The notes: generated by a model from the sequence alone, not told the origin. Positions 10,386 to 21,002 are shown, numbered from the stretch's first letter. The stretch is DNA of 48,042 nt from Methylocystis sp. (GCA_022843405.1 JALHNQ010000024.1:1-48042); one strand, 5' to 3'. A program made the numbers and translations.

Positions 10386-12284
10386 ATGAGCCTCAGCGAC
10401 AAGGCGAGCTTCGAATATGTGGTGGTCGGCTCGGGCGCGGGCGGCGGCACGGTGGCGGCGCGTCTCGCCGAGGCCGGCTGCAAAGTGCTGGTGCTCGAGG
10501 CAGGCGGCGATCCGCGGACGCTTTCGGGCGGCGACGCGGCCTATCCTGACGAAGAGCGTCTACCAGACGATTATCGCGTTCCGGTATTTCACGCTTGCTC
10601 GACCGAGAATCGGGCGATGCAGTGGGATTTTTTCGTCCGTCATTATGGAGACCAGGAGCTCCAGAAAAAAGACCAGAAATATGTGGAACGCGATCATAAT
10701 GGCAAGCGCGTCGACGGTGTGCTCTATCCGCGCGCCGGCTGTCTCGGCGGCTGCACCGCGCATAATGCGATGATCATGGTCTATCCGCACAATGCGGACT
10801 GGGACCATATCGCCGATCTCACCGGCGACGCCTCCTGGCGCGCCGACAATATGCGGACCTATTTCGAAAAGCTCGAGAACTGCAATCATCGCTTCTTCTT
10901 CCGCCTGCTCGGCATGCTCGGGATCAATCCCACGCGCCATGGCTGGAAGGGCTGGCTGCATACCGAGAAGAACGTCCCCGCCGCCGCGCTCGGCGATTTC
11001 GACCTCGTCAAAGCATTGAAGGTGTCGATCCTGGCGGCGATCGGCCGGTCGCCCTCGCTCCTGCAGCGGACACTCTGGTTTCTCCTCGGCAAGGGCGATC
11101 CCAATGATTGGCGCCTCGTCCGCGAGAACGCCTTTGGTCTGCATTACCCGCCGCTCAATACGCGCAAGCACGAGCGCATGGGCACGCGCGAGCGCCTAGT
11201 CGAGACACAGCAGAAATATCCCGACAATCTGACCATCGAGCTCGACGCGCTGGCGACGCGCGTATTGTTCGACGACAAAAATCGCGCGATCGGCGTCGAA
11301 TATCGCAAGGGCGCGAAGCTCTATCAGGCGCATTACGATCCGAGCGGAGAGCCGGGCGAGACGCGCACCGTCCATGCCACGCGCGAAGTGATCCTCGCCG
11401 GCGGCGCCTTCAACACGCCGCAACTGCTGATGCTCTCCGGCGTCGGCCCCAAGGAGGAGCTGGCGCCGCTCGGCATCTCGACGCGCATCGATCTGCCGGG
11501 CGTCGGTAAGAATCTGCAGGACCGCTATGAGGTCGGCGTCGTCAATCGCGTCACGGACGATTGGGGCATATTGAAAGGCGCAAAGTATAAGAACACTGAC
11601 ACCCAATACGCCGATTGGCTGCGCACCAAGAACGACTACACCGGCTCCGTCTATGGCACGAATGGCGCCGTGCTCGCCGTCATCAAGCGCTCGGCGAGCG
11701 AGCGGCCGCTGCCCGATCTCTTTTGCTTCGGCGTGCTCGCCGATTTCCGCGGCTATTATCCCGGTTATTCGCAGCGGGTCGTCGAGCGGCTCAACTGTCT
11801 CACTTGGGCCGTGCTCAAAGCGCACACCAACAATCGCGCCGGCTATGTGAAGCTCAAGTCCGCCGATCCGCTCGAGCGTCCGGAGATCAATTTCCGCTAT
11901 TTCGCCGAAGGCACGCCCGATCGCGACGAGGACCTCGATTCGGTGGTCGACGGCGTGAAATTCGTGCGCGCGCTCACGCGTCCGCTCATCGAACTCGGCG
12001 TCGTCGAAGAAGAAGAATCGCCTGGCCGAGACATGACGAGCGACGAACAGATTCGCGATTTCGTGCGCTATCAGTCCTGGGGCCATCACGCCTCCTGCAC
12101 CTGCGCGATCGGTCCTGACGGCGCCAGCGACGCGGTTCTCGATTCGAAATTCCAGGTGCGCGGCGCGAAAGGTCTGCGCGTCGTTGACGCTTCGGTGTTC
12201 CCACGCATTCCCGGATTTTTTATCGTGAGCGCGGTCTATATGATCGGCGAAAAGGCGGCGGATGCGATCCTCGCCGACCGCTAG
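10386..12284 (+). CDS. GMC-family FAD-dependent oxidoreductase
   Basis: A 632-residue flavoprotein of the glucose-methanol-choline family. The N-terminus carries the FAD-binding motif VVGSGAGGG (Gly15, Gly17, Gly20), then VLVLEAGGD. The GMC signature region is seen as YPRAGCLGGCTAHNAM and in the second motif GGAFNTPQLLMLSGVGP. The C-terminal catalytic region reads SWGHHASCTC (His567-His568), where HxxGT is usual, and then FPRIPGFFIVSAVY, which lacks the second catalytic His/Asn of typical members. No signal peptide is visible although the preceding cytochrome is periplasmic. A strong AAGGAGG precedes the start. The 3' end overlaps the next gene by 23 bp. An alcohol, sugar or aldehyde substrate is plausible but not identifiable. 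Confidence 0.87.
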   Translation: MSLSDKASFEYVVVGSGAGGGTVAARLAEAGCKVLVLEAGGDPRTLSGGDAAYPDEERLPDDYRVPVFHACSTENRAMQWDFFVRHYGDQELQKKDQKYVERDHNGKRVDGVLYPRAGCLGGCTAHNAMIMVYPHNADWDHIADLTGDASWRADNMRTYFEKLENCNHRFFFRLLGMLGINPTRHGWKGWLHTEKNVPAAALGDFDLVKALKVSILAAIGRSPSLLQRTLWFLLGKGDPNDWRLVRENAFGLHYPPLNTRKHERMGTRERLVETQQKYPDNLTIELDALATRVLFDDKNRAIGVEYRKGAKLYQAHYDPSGEPGETRTVHATREVILAGGAFNTPQLLMLSGVGPKEELAPLGISTRIDLPGVGKNLQDRYEVGVVNRVTDDWGILKGAKYKNTDTQYADWLRTKNDYTGSVYGTNGAVLAVIKRSASERPLPDLFCFGVLADFRGYYPGYSQRVVERLNCLTWAVLKAHTNNRAGYVKLKSADPLERPEINFRYFAEGTPDRDEDLDSVVDGVKFVRALTRPLIELGVVEEEESPGRDMTSDEQIRDFVRYQSWGHHASCTCAIGPDGASDAVLDSKFQVRGAKGLRVVDASVFPRIPGFFIVSAVYMIGEKAADAILADR

Positions 12285-12933
12285 GCGGGCGCAGGTTTCG
12301 CCGAGGCGGCGGAAGAGTTCTGCGCGCCGCGTCTCGGTGGTCTTGCTGCTGGCGCTTGCGTGCGGCGCGTTGGCGACCCCGGCGCATGCGCATACCGAAT
12401 TCGCGTCGCTCGGCGTGTTCTGGTCGGGCGCCGTCCATTTCCTGCTCAGTGTCGAACGCCCGGCGCTCGTCGTCGCTTTCGCGATCTGGGCGGGGACGCA
12501 GCAAGAGCGCGCCGACGCCGCTCTGGTCGGCGCGATCGGTCTCGGCGCCTTCGCCGCCGCGCTTGCGATGCGTCCGGACGGCGTCGAAAGCCATTCCGCT
12601 GTGACGATGGCGATCGTCGCTCTGGTCTTGCTCGGCGCCGCAGGCGTCGCTCGGCTTCAACTTGGCGTGCGGCCGGTTCTGATCGCGGCCCTATTCTGCG
12701 GCCTGATCGCGGGCGCGATCGGCGCCGCAGGCGAAACGATCGAGGATCGAGCGATCAACGCGAGCGCGTTGGCGCTGGTCGCTGCGGCCATCGCAGCCTA
12801 TGCGCTCATGGCGGCGTCCTTTGTCGCGCGATGGCGACACGCCCGCCTCGGTCTGACACTCTGCCTCGGCGCCGTCACGATTGCGGGGGCCGTTTGCGCT
12901 TCAGGATATTCGCGAATTTGTGGATACGGCTGA
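12262..12933 (+). CDS. HupE/UreJ-like membrane protein with altered metal motif
   Basis: A 223-residue membrane protein. A basic N-terminus and the hydrophobic stretch VSVVLLLALACGALA form a signal ending TPAHA, so the mature protein would begin at His44, as in the HupE/UreJ family. About five further hydrophobic segments follow. The family motif HX5DH is altered: His59 is kept but the Asp and His positions are Glu65 and Arg66 (HFLLSVER). It overlaps the GMC gene by 23 bp, with AAAGG upstream of the ATG, and itself overlaps the next HupE-like gene, so the genes are co-translated. It may be a degenerate subunit of a two-protein transporter. The family call is tentative; an unrelated small membrane protein is possible. 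Confidence 0.6.
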   Translation: MRSSPTARRAQVSPRRRKSSARRVSVVLLLALACGALATPAHAHTEFASLGVFWSGAVHFLLSVERPALVVAFAIWAGTQQERADAALVGAIGLGAFAAALAMRPDGVESHSAVTMAIVALVLLGAAGVARLQLGVRPVLIAALFCGLIAGAIGAAGETIEDRAINASALALVAAAIAAYALMAASFVARWRHARLGLTLCLGAVTIAGAVCASGYSRICGYG

Positions 12934-14036
12934 TCCTGTTCGCGCTTGCGGCGCAATTCGCCCTCGCTCTACAGATCGAACCCGCACGCGCGCATCTCTC
13001 CTCTGACAGCTATCTGCATGTTGAAATCGATGCAGACGGGCGCCCGAGCGGGCAGTGGGACATCTCGCTGCGCGATCTCGACGCCGCGATCGGACTCGCG
13101 CCCGACGACGGCGTCATCACCTGGGGCCGATTGAAAGCGCGGCGCGACGCGATCGAAGCCTATGCCTTTGATCGCCTGTCGATCGACGGCTGTGCGCTGC
13201 GCCCGGGCGACATGCGCGTCGACCGTCATGCCGGCGCCGCCTATGCGGTGCTGCGCTTTACGGCCGAATGTCAGCCTACGCGGGCGCCGCGGCGCCTCCA
13301 TTATCGGCTGCTCTTCGATTTGGATCCGACGCATCGCGGACTTCTCACGCTGGTGACGCCTTCCGGCGAACGGTCCGAAGTGCTCTCGCCCGATCGCGCC
13401 GACATTGGTCTCGATGGCGTTGATGATTCGACTTCCGGCTCCTTCCTTCACTTCGTCGGCTTCGGCGTCGGCCACATTCTTTTCGGCTATGATCATCTGC
13501 TGTTCGTCGCCGTGCTGATGATTTTCGCCGCTTTTCGCCGCAGCGAGGCCGGGTGGACGCCGATCGACGGCTTCGGCGCCAGCGCGCTTCAGACCTTGAC
13601 GATCCTGACGGCCTTTACCCTGGCGCATGGCGTCACATTGACGTTGTCGCTGTTTCATTTCATCGACGCGCCGTCGCGATTCGTCGAGCCTGCGGTCGCC
13701 GCGACGATCATGGGCGCGGCGATCGACAATCTACTGCCTCTTCTGTCAATTGCGCGTTGGACGATCGCATTCGGCTTTGGCCTGGTGCATGGCCTCGCCT
13801 TCGCGACGGCGCTCGGTCCGATGCGTCTGTCGACGTCCGGACTGCTGTATGCGCTTGCCGGCTTCAACGGTGGGGTCGAACTCGGCCAGATCGCTGTCGC
13901 CGCGTTGCTCATGCCGCTCGTGTTCACGGCAAGGCGCAAGAGTGTTTATGTCAGTTTTATTGCGCCGGCGCTGACAGTGCTCGCATTCCTTCTCGCGCTG
14001 CTTTGGTTCATTGACCGTATCGAAGCGCTACGATAA
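12894..14036 (+). CDS. HupE/UreJ-family membrane protein, exported N-terminal domain
   Basis: A 380-residue protein of the HupE/UreJ type 2 form. A signal-like segment (IRLILFALAAQFALAL) is followed by about 150 residues of periplasmic domain, then about six or seven membrane helices. The first helix bears the full HX5DH motif, GHILFGYDH (His194, Asp200, His201), and later helices carry LAHGVTLTLS and GLVHGLAFATALG. HupE proteins are nickel permeases for hydrogenase and urease in other bacteria; the substrate here is inferred only. No ATG fits; a TTG at 12894 with GGGGG upstream is the best start, and a TTG at 12918 is an alternative. It overlaps the preceding gene by 40 bp. The open frame reaching back to 12360 is antisense-free but is a shadow of the upstream gene. 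Confidence 0.82.
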   Translation: MRFRIFANLWIRLILFALAAQFALALQIEPARAHLSSDSYLHVEIDADGRPSGQWDISLRDLDAAIGLAPDDGVITWGRLKARRDAIEAYAFDRLSIDGCALRPGDMRVDRHAGAAYAVLRFTAECQPTRAPRRLHYRLLFDLDPTHRGLLTLVTPSGERSEVLSPDRADIGLDGVDDSTSGSFLHFVGFGVGHILFGYDHLLFVAVLMIFAAFRRSEAGWTPIDGFGASALQTLTILTAFTLAHGVTLTLSLFHFIDAPSRFVEPAVAATIMGAAIDNLLPLLSIARWTIAFGFGLVHGLAFATALGPMRLSTSGLLYALAGFNGGVELGQIAVAALLMPLVFTARRKSVYVSFIAPALTVLAFLLALLWFIDRIEALR

Positions 14037-14307
14037 GTTTCGCGTCATCTGCAAACGCACGCCGAGAAAAGCGTGAGACTCAATTTTCAGTGTGATTGAA
14101 CGGTAGACATTTGCATCGGCCATTTTCCGCGAATTGGCCGCGAAACTTCCTCCACGAACGAAACATCATGAGATCGACATGCAGTGCGACGAGTTCGGCC
14201 GCTTGTCATCGCACATGAGACAGGCGGGCGAATGTCCTTGACTGTTGCGCGCAACGCTCGGGCGTTGCGAATTCCGGCGCCCGCGCAAGAGAGAAGAGGA
14301 AACGAAG

Positions 14308-16452
14308 ATGCATCAACTTTCAGGCAAGGAATTTCAGATCGGCCTCACAATGTCCGGCGCGATTTCGGCTGGCGCCTATACCGCGGGCGTCGTCGACTTC
14401 CTGGTCGAAGCGCTGGAGTGTTGGGAAAAGGCGCGCGCCGCGGACCAGAACGGATCGGTTCCCAATCATCGCGTCGGAATCAAGGTGATCTCCGGTGCCT
14501 CGGCCGGCGCGATCACCGCGGCGATCGGCGCCATCGCGCTTGTCGACAAGACCGACGCCAAGACCTTTGAGTCGAACGGCTTCGTCTATCGTTACACGCT
14601 TCCAAAGCTCTATGAATCCTGGGTCGTCCGTCCGACGCTCGATTCGGGCGATGCGAACGTCCGGGATTTCCTCGCGCTCGACGATCTCGAGACGCGCCCG
14701 CCGGAGACGGCGGATTTCTCGCGGACCAGCAGCGTGCCTTTTCCGGGCGAGAACGATCCCATCGCGGTCGTCTCGCTGCTCAATTCGCGTCTGCTCGATG
14801 AAATTGCCGCGAACGCGATCGCCGTTGCGAAGGTCGAAGGACCGCGGCCCTATGTCTCGGCGAAGCTCCATATTTATCTCACGCTTTCCAATCTGCGCGG
14901 CGTGCCGTGGACCTTGCCTTTCAGCGGCGGCGACTATCACATGATCTCGCACGGCGACCGCGCCCATTATGTGCTGAGCGGCGTCGGCTCATGGGCGACG
15001 CACAGCGACTTCGCCGACAATGATCCGTCGCGCGACAATCTCGACATCGGGATGATCGCCAGCGCTGCGGCCAGAGACCAATGGAAGGATTATGCTGTCT
15101 GCGCTTTAGGCTCCTCCGCCTTTCCGGTGGGACTGGCGCCGCGCCTCATCGGCGCAAGGCCGAGGGAAGATTATTTCGGTCGCCGATATCCCAGCGCCGA
15201 CATCGCGGGAATCGACAATCTCAAGCCGCAATGGCCGCCGGCCGTCGAAGCTGAAAATCCCTTCTGGTTCACCTGCGCGGACGGCGGCATCATCGACAAT
15301 GATCCGTTCGAATATGCCCGCTTTACGCTGAAGGACAAGGCGACCGACGCCCGCCTACCCTGGGACCTCGATTCGGCGGACCGCGCGGTCATCATGATCT
15401 CGCCCTTTCCGGAACCGAAGCCGATCCGCAACGAAGGCGACCCTGCGATCGATATCGTCAGCCTGTTCTCTTCGCTGATGCCCTCGCTGATCGATCAGGC
15501 GCGCTTCAAGCCGAGCGAACTGGCGCTCGCCGTCGACCCCGATCACGGCAGCCGCTATCTGATCGGGCCGCGCCGCGTCATCGGGAACGAATTGCAGCGC
15601 TACGGCATCGCCAGCGGCCTGCTCGGCGGCTTCGGCGGCTTCGTCGCCCGCGCCTTCCGCGATCACGACTATCAGCTCGGCCGGCGCAATTGTCAGAAGT
15701 TTCTGATGACCTCATTCGCCGTCCCCGCCGATCATCCGATCGTGACGAACTGGCCGCCGCAGGTCGACAAGAAGCTGTTCGAAGCGATGCGGGAAAAGAC
15801 CGACGCTCCAGGCGCCGTCTCATACTGCCTCGCGCCGCTCTATGGCTCGGCAAAGGACACGATCGACCTCCCGCCTTGGCCGCAGATTACGCAAGCGGAC
15901 CTCGACCGGCTGATGACGCGCATCGGTTTACGCTTCGATCGCGTCGCGCCGATGGTGATCGGACAGAATGTCGGCGGCTTTCTCGGCCTGCTCCTCCAGC
16001 TGGTGCTGCTGCCCGGCATACGAAGTGCGCCGGGACTCATTCGCGACAAGGTTCTCAATTTCGCGAGGCTGACGATCCTCGGCGATCTCGTGCGCCGCAA
16101 CCAGATCACCGGCTGGGATCTGCCCGAGGGTCTTGGCGTCGATCCGGACGATGCGCGGCTGGTCATCGCCGAACTGCTCGTACCCAAATATGACGAGCGA
16201 AATGTCGAGGGCATTCGCCGGGCTGTCGCGCCGATGAGCGCCGCGCTAAACACCGCGAACATCACCCAGGTTCTCGAACGGCTGAAACAGACTCGCGGGC
16301 CGTTCCAGGTCTGGGAGGCTCCCTGGCGGGACAAGAACGGCGGCCGGCTCTTCACGCTGGAGAGCCGCAAGCCCAATCTCTTCGGCGGGAGATTGGGCGC
16401 TTCTCTCGGCCTCGGCTTCTTCAAGCCGACGGTTGATCCGCCGGGGATTTAA
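14308..16452 (+). CDS. Large patatin-like phospholipase
   Basis: A 714-residue patatin-family hydrolase. The nucleophile motif is GASAG (Ser65), the dyad Asp is in DGG (Asp325), and the N-terminal oxyanion loop reads SGAISAGAYTAG rather than the more usual GGGxRG. Patatins cleave acyl chains from phospholipids or other lipids with a Ser-Asp dyad. The domain occupies about residues 8-340; the rest is unassigned except for a hydrophobic stretch around 554-572 (GGFLGLLLQLVLLPG) that may touch the membrane. No signal peptide is seen. The ATG at 14308 has AGAGGAAACGA before it. It lies 271 bp after the HupE-like gene, far enough for its own promoter, so membership of that operon is uncertain. Confidence 0.88.
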   Translation: MHQLSGKEFQIGLTMSGAISAGAYTAGVVDFLVEALECWEKARAADQNGSVPNHRVGIKVISGASAGAITAAIGAIALVDKTDAKTFESNGFVYRYTLPKLYESWVVRPTLDSGDANVRDFLALDDLETRPPETADFSRTSSVPFPGENDPIAVVSLLNSRLLDEIAANAIAVAKVEGPRPYVSAKLHIYLTLSNLRGVPWTLPFSGGDYHMISHGDRAHYVLSGVGSWATHSDFADNDPSRDNLDIGMIASAAARDQWKDYAVCALGSSAFPVGLAPRLIGARPREDYFGRRYPSADIAGIDNLKPQWPPAVEAENPFWFTCADGGIIDNDPFEYARFTLKDKATDARLPWDLDSADRAVIMISPFPEPKPIRNEGDPAIDIVSLFSSLMPSLIDQARFKPSELALAVDPDHGSRYLIGPRRVIGNELQRYGIASGLLGGFGGFVARAFRDHDYQLGRRNCQKFLMTSFAVPADHPIVTNWPPQVDKKLFEAMREKTDAPGAVSYCLAPLYGSAKDTIDLPPWPQITQADLDRLMTRIGLRFDRVAPMVIGQNVGGFLGLLLQLVLLPGIRSAPGLIRDKVLNFARLTILGDLVRRNQITGWDLPEGLGVDPDDARLVIAELLVPKYDERNVEGIRRAVAPMSAALNTANITQVLERLKQTRGPFQVWEAPWRDKNGGRLFTLESRKPNLFGGRLGASLGLGFFKPTVDPPGI

Positions 16453-16497
16453 GCCGGCGAACTGCAGAATATTGGCGTCTATCTATTGCAGCGCCCA

Positions 16498-16737
16498 TCA
16501 GGCGACCGCCTGCTCGGCCTCTCGCAGCGCAGAAACCTGTAAGAATACCGATGCGGGATCGACGCCGGGATGATTATCCGCCAGTAGGTCGAGAGTCATC
16601 GCCGACATCTTCACGAACAATTCGTCGAGCGTCGGAGCGTCTGCCGCCGCCGGAATCTCATCGCAATGGCCGCTCCAGACCGAAGCCGCGTCATCCCATG
16701 CGGCGGAAATCGTGAAAATGACCGGTTTCTTTGTCAT
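16498..16737 (-). CDS. Small DUF1902-like protein
   Basis: A 79-residue protein with the pattern of DUF1902: a first strand [19 protein letters not shown], then a helix with [16 protein letters not shown] and a short C-terminal strand SVFLQVSAL. Such small beta-alpha-beta proteins resemble the HicB antitoxin fold, but no HicA-like partner is next to it. The ATG at 16737 is preceded by a G-rich ribosome site (GGGGG immediately upstream, GGAG further up). The open frame extends to a TTG that overlaps the rpoD stop, which is less likely. It lies 26 bp downstream of rpoD on the same strand and may be read through from it. Function unknown. Confidence 0.7.
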   Translation of the reverse strand: MTKKPVIFTISAAWDDAASVWSGHCDEIPAAADAPTLDELFVKMSAMTLDLLADNHPGVDPASVFLQVSALREAEQAVA

Positions 16738-16763
16738 CCCCCGTTTCTCCGCCTCGCGTCGCG

Positions 16764-18779
<2,016 letters not shown>

Positions 18780-18939
18780 CCATAAGCTCCAAGCGCCTCG
18801 CCCCGGATCGGCTCCCCGAACCAGGCAAGGTGCAAGTTTTCTCAAAAAAACCTGAGAAGGCCGCCCCTCCCCAAGCTAAAGCGCGGCAAGCAGGCAAAAT
18901 AGCCAAGCCGACCGCATGAAACCTTCGCGCCGCCCCCTA

Positions 18940-18966
18940 GTATCGGCAATCACTGATTCCCGATAC
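18940..18966 (-). promoter_or_regulatory. Hairpin in the dnaG-rpoD gap
   Basis: GTATCGG (18940-18946) pairs with CCGATAC (18960-18966). Inside, AATC (18948-18951) pairs with GATT (18955-18958) around a 3-base loop, with one mismatch between the two helices. This gives an 11-pair stem. No T-run follows on the minus strand, so it may be a processing site, an attenuator or a protein-binding palindrome rather than a simple terminator. Confidence 0.65.
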
Positions 18967-18979
18967 GTCGCATTTCGTG

Positions 18980-19047
18980 AGCATCCGCTTATCGCCGCCA
19001 AAAGCGCGCGTCGCTTGGCGACCCACGCTATAGCTTCGGCGGATGCT
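18980..19047. repeat. Spaced 9-bp inverted repeat in the dnaG-rpoD gap
   Basis: AGCATCCGC (18980-18988) and its perfect reverse complement GCGGATGCT (19039-19047) are 50 bp apart. They could close a larger RNA structure or be two sites of a DNA-binding protein. A chance match of this length in GC-rich DNA cannot be excluded. Confidence 0.4.
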
Positions 19048-19097
19048 AGCGGCGCGTTTCTCGACCCCTCTTCGCCACCACGCTAACCTCTGCGAAT

Positions 19098-21002
19098 TCA
19101 CAAATTACGCGACGGCCGGCCGGAAAGCGATCCATATCCTTCCACCGCCGCTTCTGCGCCATCTAGCGCCGACAACTGAGTCTGAATATCCTTCAGCCGG
19201 GCATAATCCCGCTCGTTGGGATTGTCGGCCAGCATGGCTTGCACCGCGCGCAACTCCCTATTTAGCGCCAACGATCTGCGATGCAAGACGAAAGCCTGTC
19301 GCAGGCTTTCGCCGGCGTCGGCCGTCGCGGCCTCTGGGCGCACGCTCCAAAGCGTCGAATGCGCGGCCATCGCCTCGAGCCGGGCGACCGTCCGCTCGAG
19401 CCCCAGAGACGCCAGAAATTGGCGAAGTTCAATTCTAGCCGGGTCGTTTCGCTCGGCAAATCGCAGGAGCGCGTCGCGCAAGTCCCGCGCATCGGCGGAA
19501 TTGAGATCGAGGGTCGCGAACTCCTCGACCCGGGGATCAATCAGGTCGGGATGATTGATCAGAATCAACAGGATAAGCGCCTCCCGCGGCGTGATCCCGG
19601 ATTTGACGCCGCGAAACAGCGGCGAATTCGCCAATGCCGGTCCGATGGTCAAGGGCGCATCGGCAGAAGGGCGCGCCAAACCGCCGCGCCGCTGCCGCGA
19701 GGAATCCTGGCGCCTATATTTTGTGCGCCTGTCGCGGCCGAGGAGCTGGTCCAGCCGGTGCGCCAGTTCCTGCTGATAGTGACGCCGCAGGTCGGCGTCT
19801 TTGATCTGTTCCGCAATCTCATTCAGCCGCCTTTGGAGCGCGGCGCGGCGCTCCGGGGTGTCGAGCGTCGCCGCTTCCGTCTCGCGCATCCACAAGAGAT
19901 CGACGAGCGGCAGCGGCCGGTTCAGAGCGTCGGCGAGCGCCTCGGGACCGCTGGCGCGCAGCAATTCGTCGGGATCCTGGCCGTCGGGCAACAGGACGAA
20001 ACGCAGCGTGCGGCCAGGACCGATCAGCGGCAGCGCCGTGTCCACCGCCCGAAACGCCGCCTTCAACCCGGCCTTGTCGCCGTCGAAGCACAGGATCGGC
20101 TCCTCGGCCAGGCGCCAGAGCAGGGCGCACTGGTCGGCGGTCAGCGCCGTGCCGAGCGGCGCGACCGCGTTGGCGAAGCCCGCGGCGGTCAACGCAATGA
20201 CGTCGACATAGCCCTCGACGGCGATTACCGCGCCGGCCTCCTGCGCGGCCTTGCGGGCGTTATGCAAATTGTAGAGCGTCGCGCCCTTGTGAAAGAGAGG
20301 CGTCTCCGGCGAATTGAGATATTTGGCCTGGGCGTCCTTCTCCAGAGCGCGACCGCCGAAAGCGATGACCCGTCCGGCGCGGTCGCAGATCGGAAACATC
20401 ACACGGTTGCGGAACCGGTCGTAGGGAACGGCGATATCCTCGCCATGGACGAGCAGGCCCGCCTCGATCATGGTTTCGACGCTTGCGCCCTTGGCGGCGA
20501 GATGATCGCGCAGCGCATGGCGTTCGGGCGGCGCAAAGCCCAAGCGGAATTTTTCGCGCGAGGGTAAGGAAATCTGCCTCCGGTCGAGATAGGCGCGCGC
20601 CTCGCGCCCCGCCGCGCCGGCAAGCTGCCTTTCGAAAAACACCGCCGCCGCCTCCAGCGCCTCGCCAAGCGTCGCGCGGCGGCGATCCTGTTCCTGCTGC
20701 TCTTTGGTCTCGACGGGCAGCGCCAAGCCGGCGAGCGCCGCCAGCCGCTCCACCGCCTCGGGGAAGGAGAGCCCCTCGGTCTCCATGAGAAAATCGAAAA
20801 TATTGCCGTTCTTCCCCGCCGAGAAGTCGAACCAGCGCATTTTCTGGTCGTTGACGTAGAAGGAGGGGGTTTTTTCGGCGTTGAACGGCGAGAGGCCCCG
20901 CCACTCCCGGCCTTCTTTCCGAAGCTTCACCTTCCGGCGCACGACCTCCGAGACGGGCACGCGCGCCCGAATCTCTTCGAGGAAGGAAGGCGAAAAGCGC
21001 AT
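19098..21002 (-). CDS. dnaG: DNA primase without N-terminal zinc ligands
   Basis: DnaG makes RNA primers at the replication fork. The 634-residue protein has the usual order: N-terminal domain (1-100), RNA-polymerase core with TOPRIM motifs AVEGYVDVIAL (Glu263) and LCFDGDKAG (Asp307, Asp309), and a C-terminal helicase-interaction domain. The zinc-finger region is recognisable (GREWRGLSPFNAEKTPSF) but every ligand is replaced: the CPFH positions read Ser38 and Asn41, and the C-x2-C positions read Asp59 and Ala62 (WFDFSAGKNG). I recall similar losses in other alphaproteobacterial DnaG proteins. The gene precedes rpoD on the minus strand and lies 121 bp downstream of the TonB receptor gene. Confidence 0.96.
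   Translation of the reverse strand: MRFSPSFLEEIRARVPVSEVVRRKVKLRKEGREWRGLSPFNAEKTPSFYVNDQKMRWFDFSAGKNGNIFDFLMETEGLSFPEAVERLAALAGLALPVETKEQQEQDRRRATLGEALEAAAVFFERQLAGAAGREARAYLDRRQISLPSREKFRLGFAPPERHALRDHLAAKGASVETMIEAGLLVHGEDIAVPYDRFRNRVMFPICDRAGRVIAFGGRALEKDAQAKYLNSPETPLFHKGATLYNLHNARKAAQEAGAVIAVEGYVDVIALTAAGFANAVAPLGTALTADQCALLWRLAEEPILCFDGDKAGLKAAFRAVDTALPLIGPGRTLRFVLLPDGQDPDELLRASGPEALADALNRPLPLVDLLWMRETEAATLDTPERRAALQRRLNEIAEQIKDADLRRHYQQELAHRLDQLLGRDRRTKYRRQDSSRQRRGGLARPSADAPLTIGPALANSPLFRGVKSGITPREALILLILINHPDLIDPRVEEFATLDLNSADARDLRDALLRFAERNDPARIELRQFLASLGLERTVARLEAMAAHSTLWSVRPEAATADAGESLRQAFVLHRRSLALNRELRAVQAMLADNPNERDYARLKDIQTQLSALDGAEAAVEGYGSLSGRPSRNL

Larger units (their letters stand above)
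18780..19097 (-). promoter_or_regulatory. dnaG-rpoD intergenic region (no gene)
   Basis: This 318-bp gap has no credible gene on either strand. It should hold the rpoD promoter or promoters, but I could not pick boxes with confidence. Two inverted repeats, listed separately, are the clear structures. The GGAG ribosome site of rpoD is at its left end. Confidence 0.6.

Noticed and set aside
12360-12893. 5' extension of the second HupE-like frame
   Set aside because: It lies entirely within the first HupE-like gene in another frame and reads as an Arg-rich shadow; the signal-like segment only begins after 12894.
14242-14253. GTTGCGCGCAAC palindrome upstream of the patatin gene with a nearby TTGACT
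   Set aside because: No matching -10 box at a normal distance, and GC-rich palindromes of this size are common by chance here.
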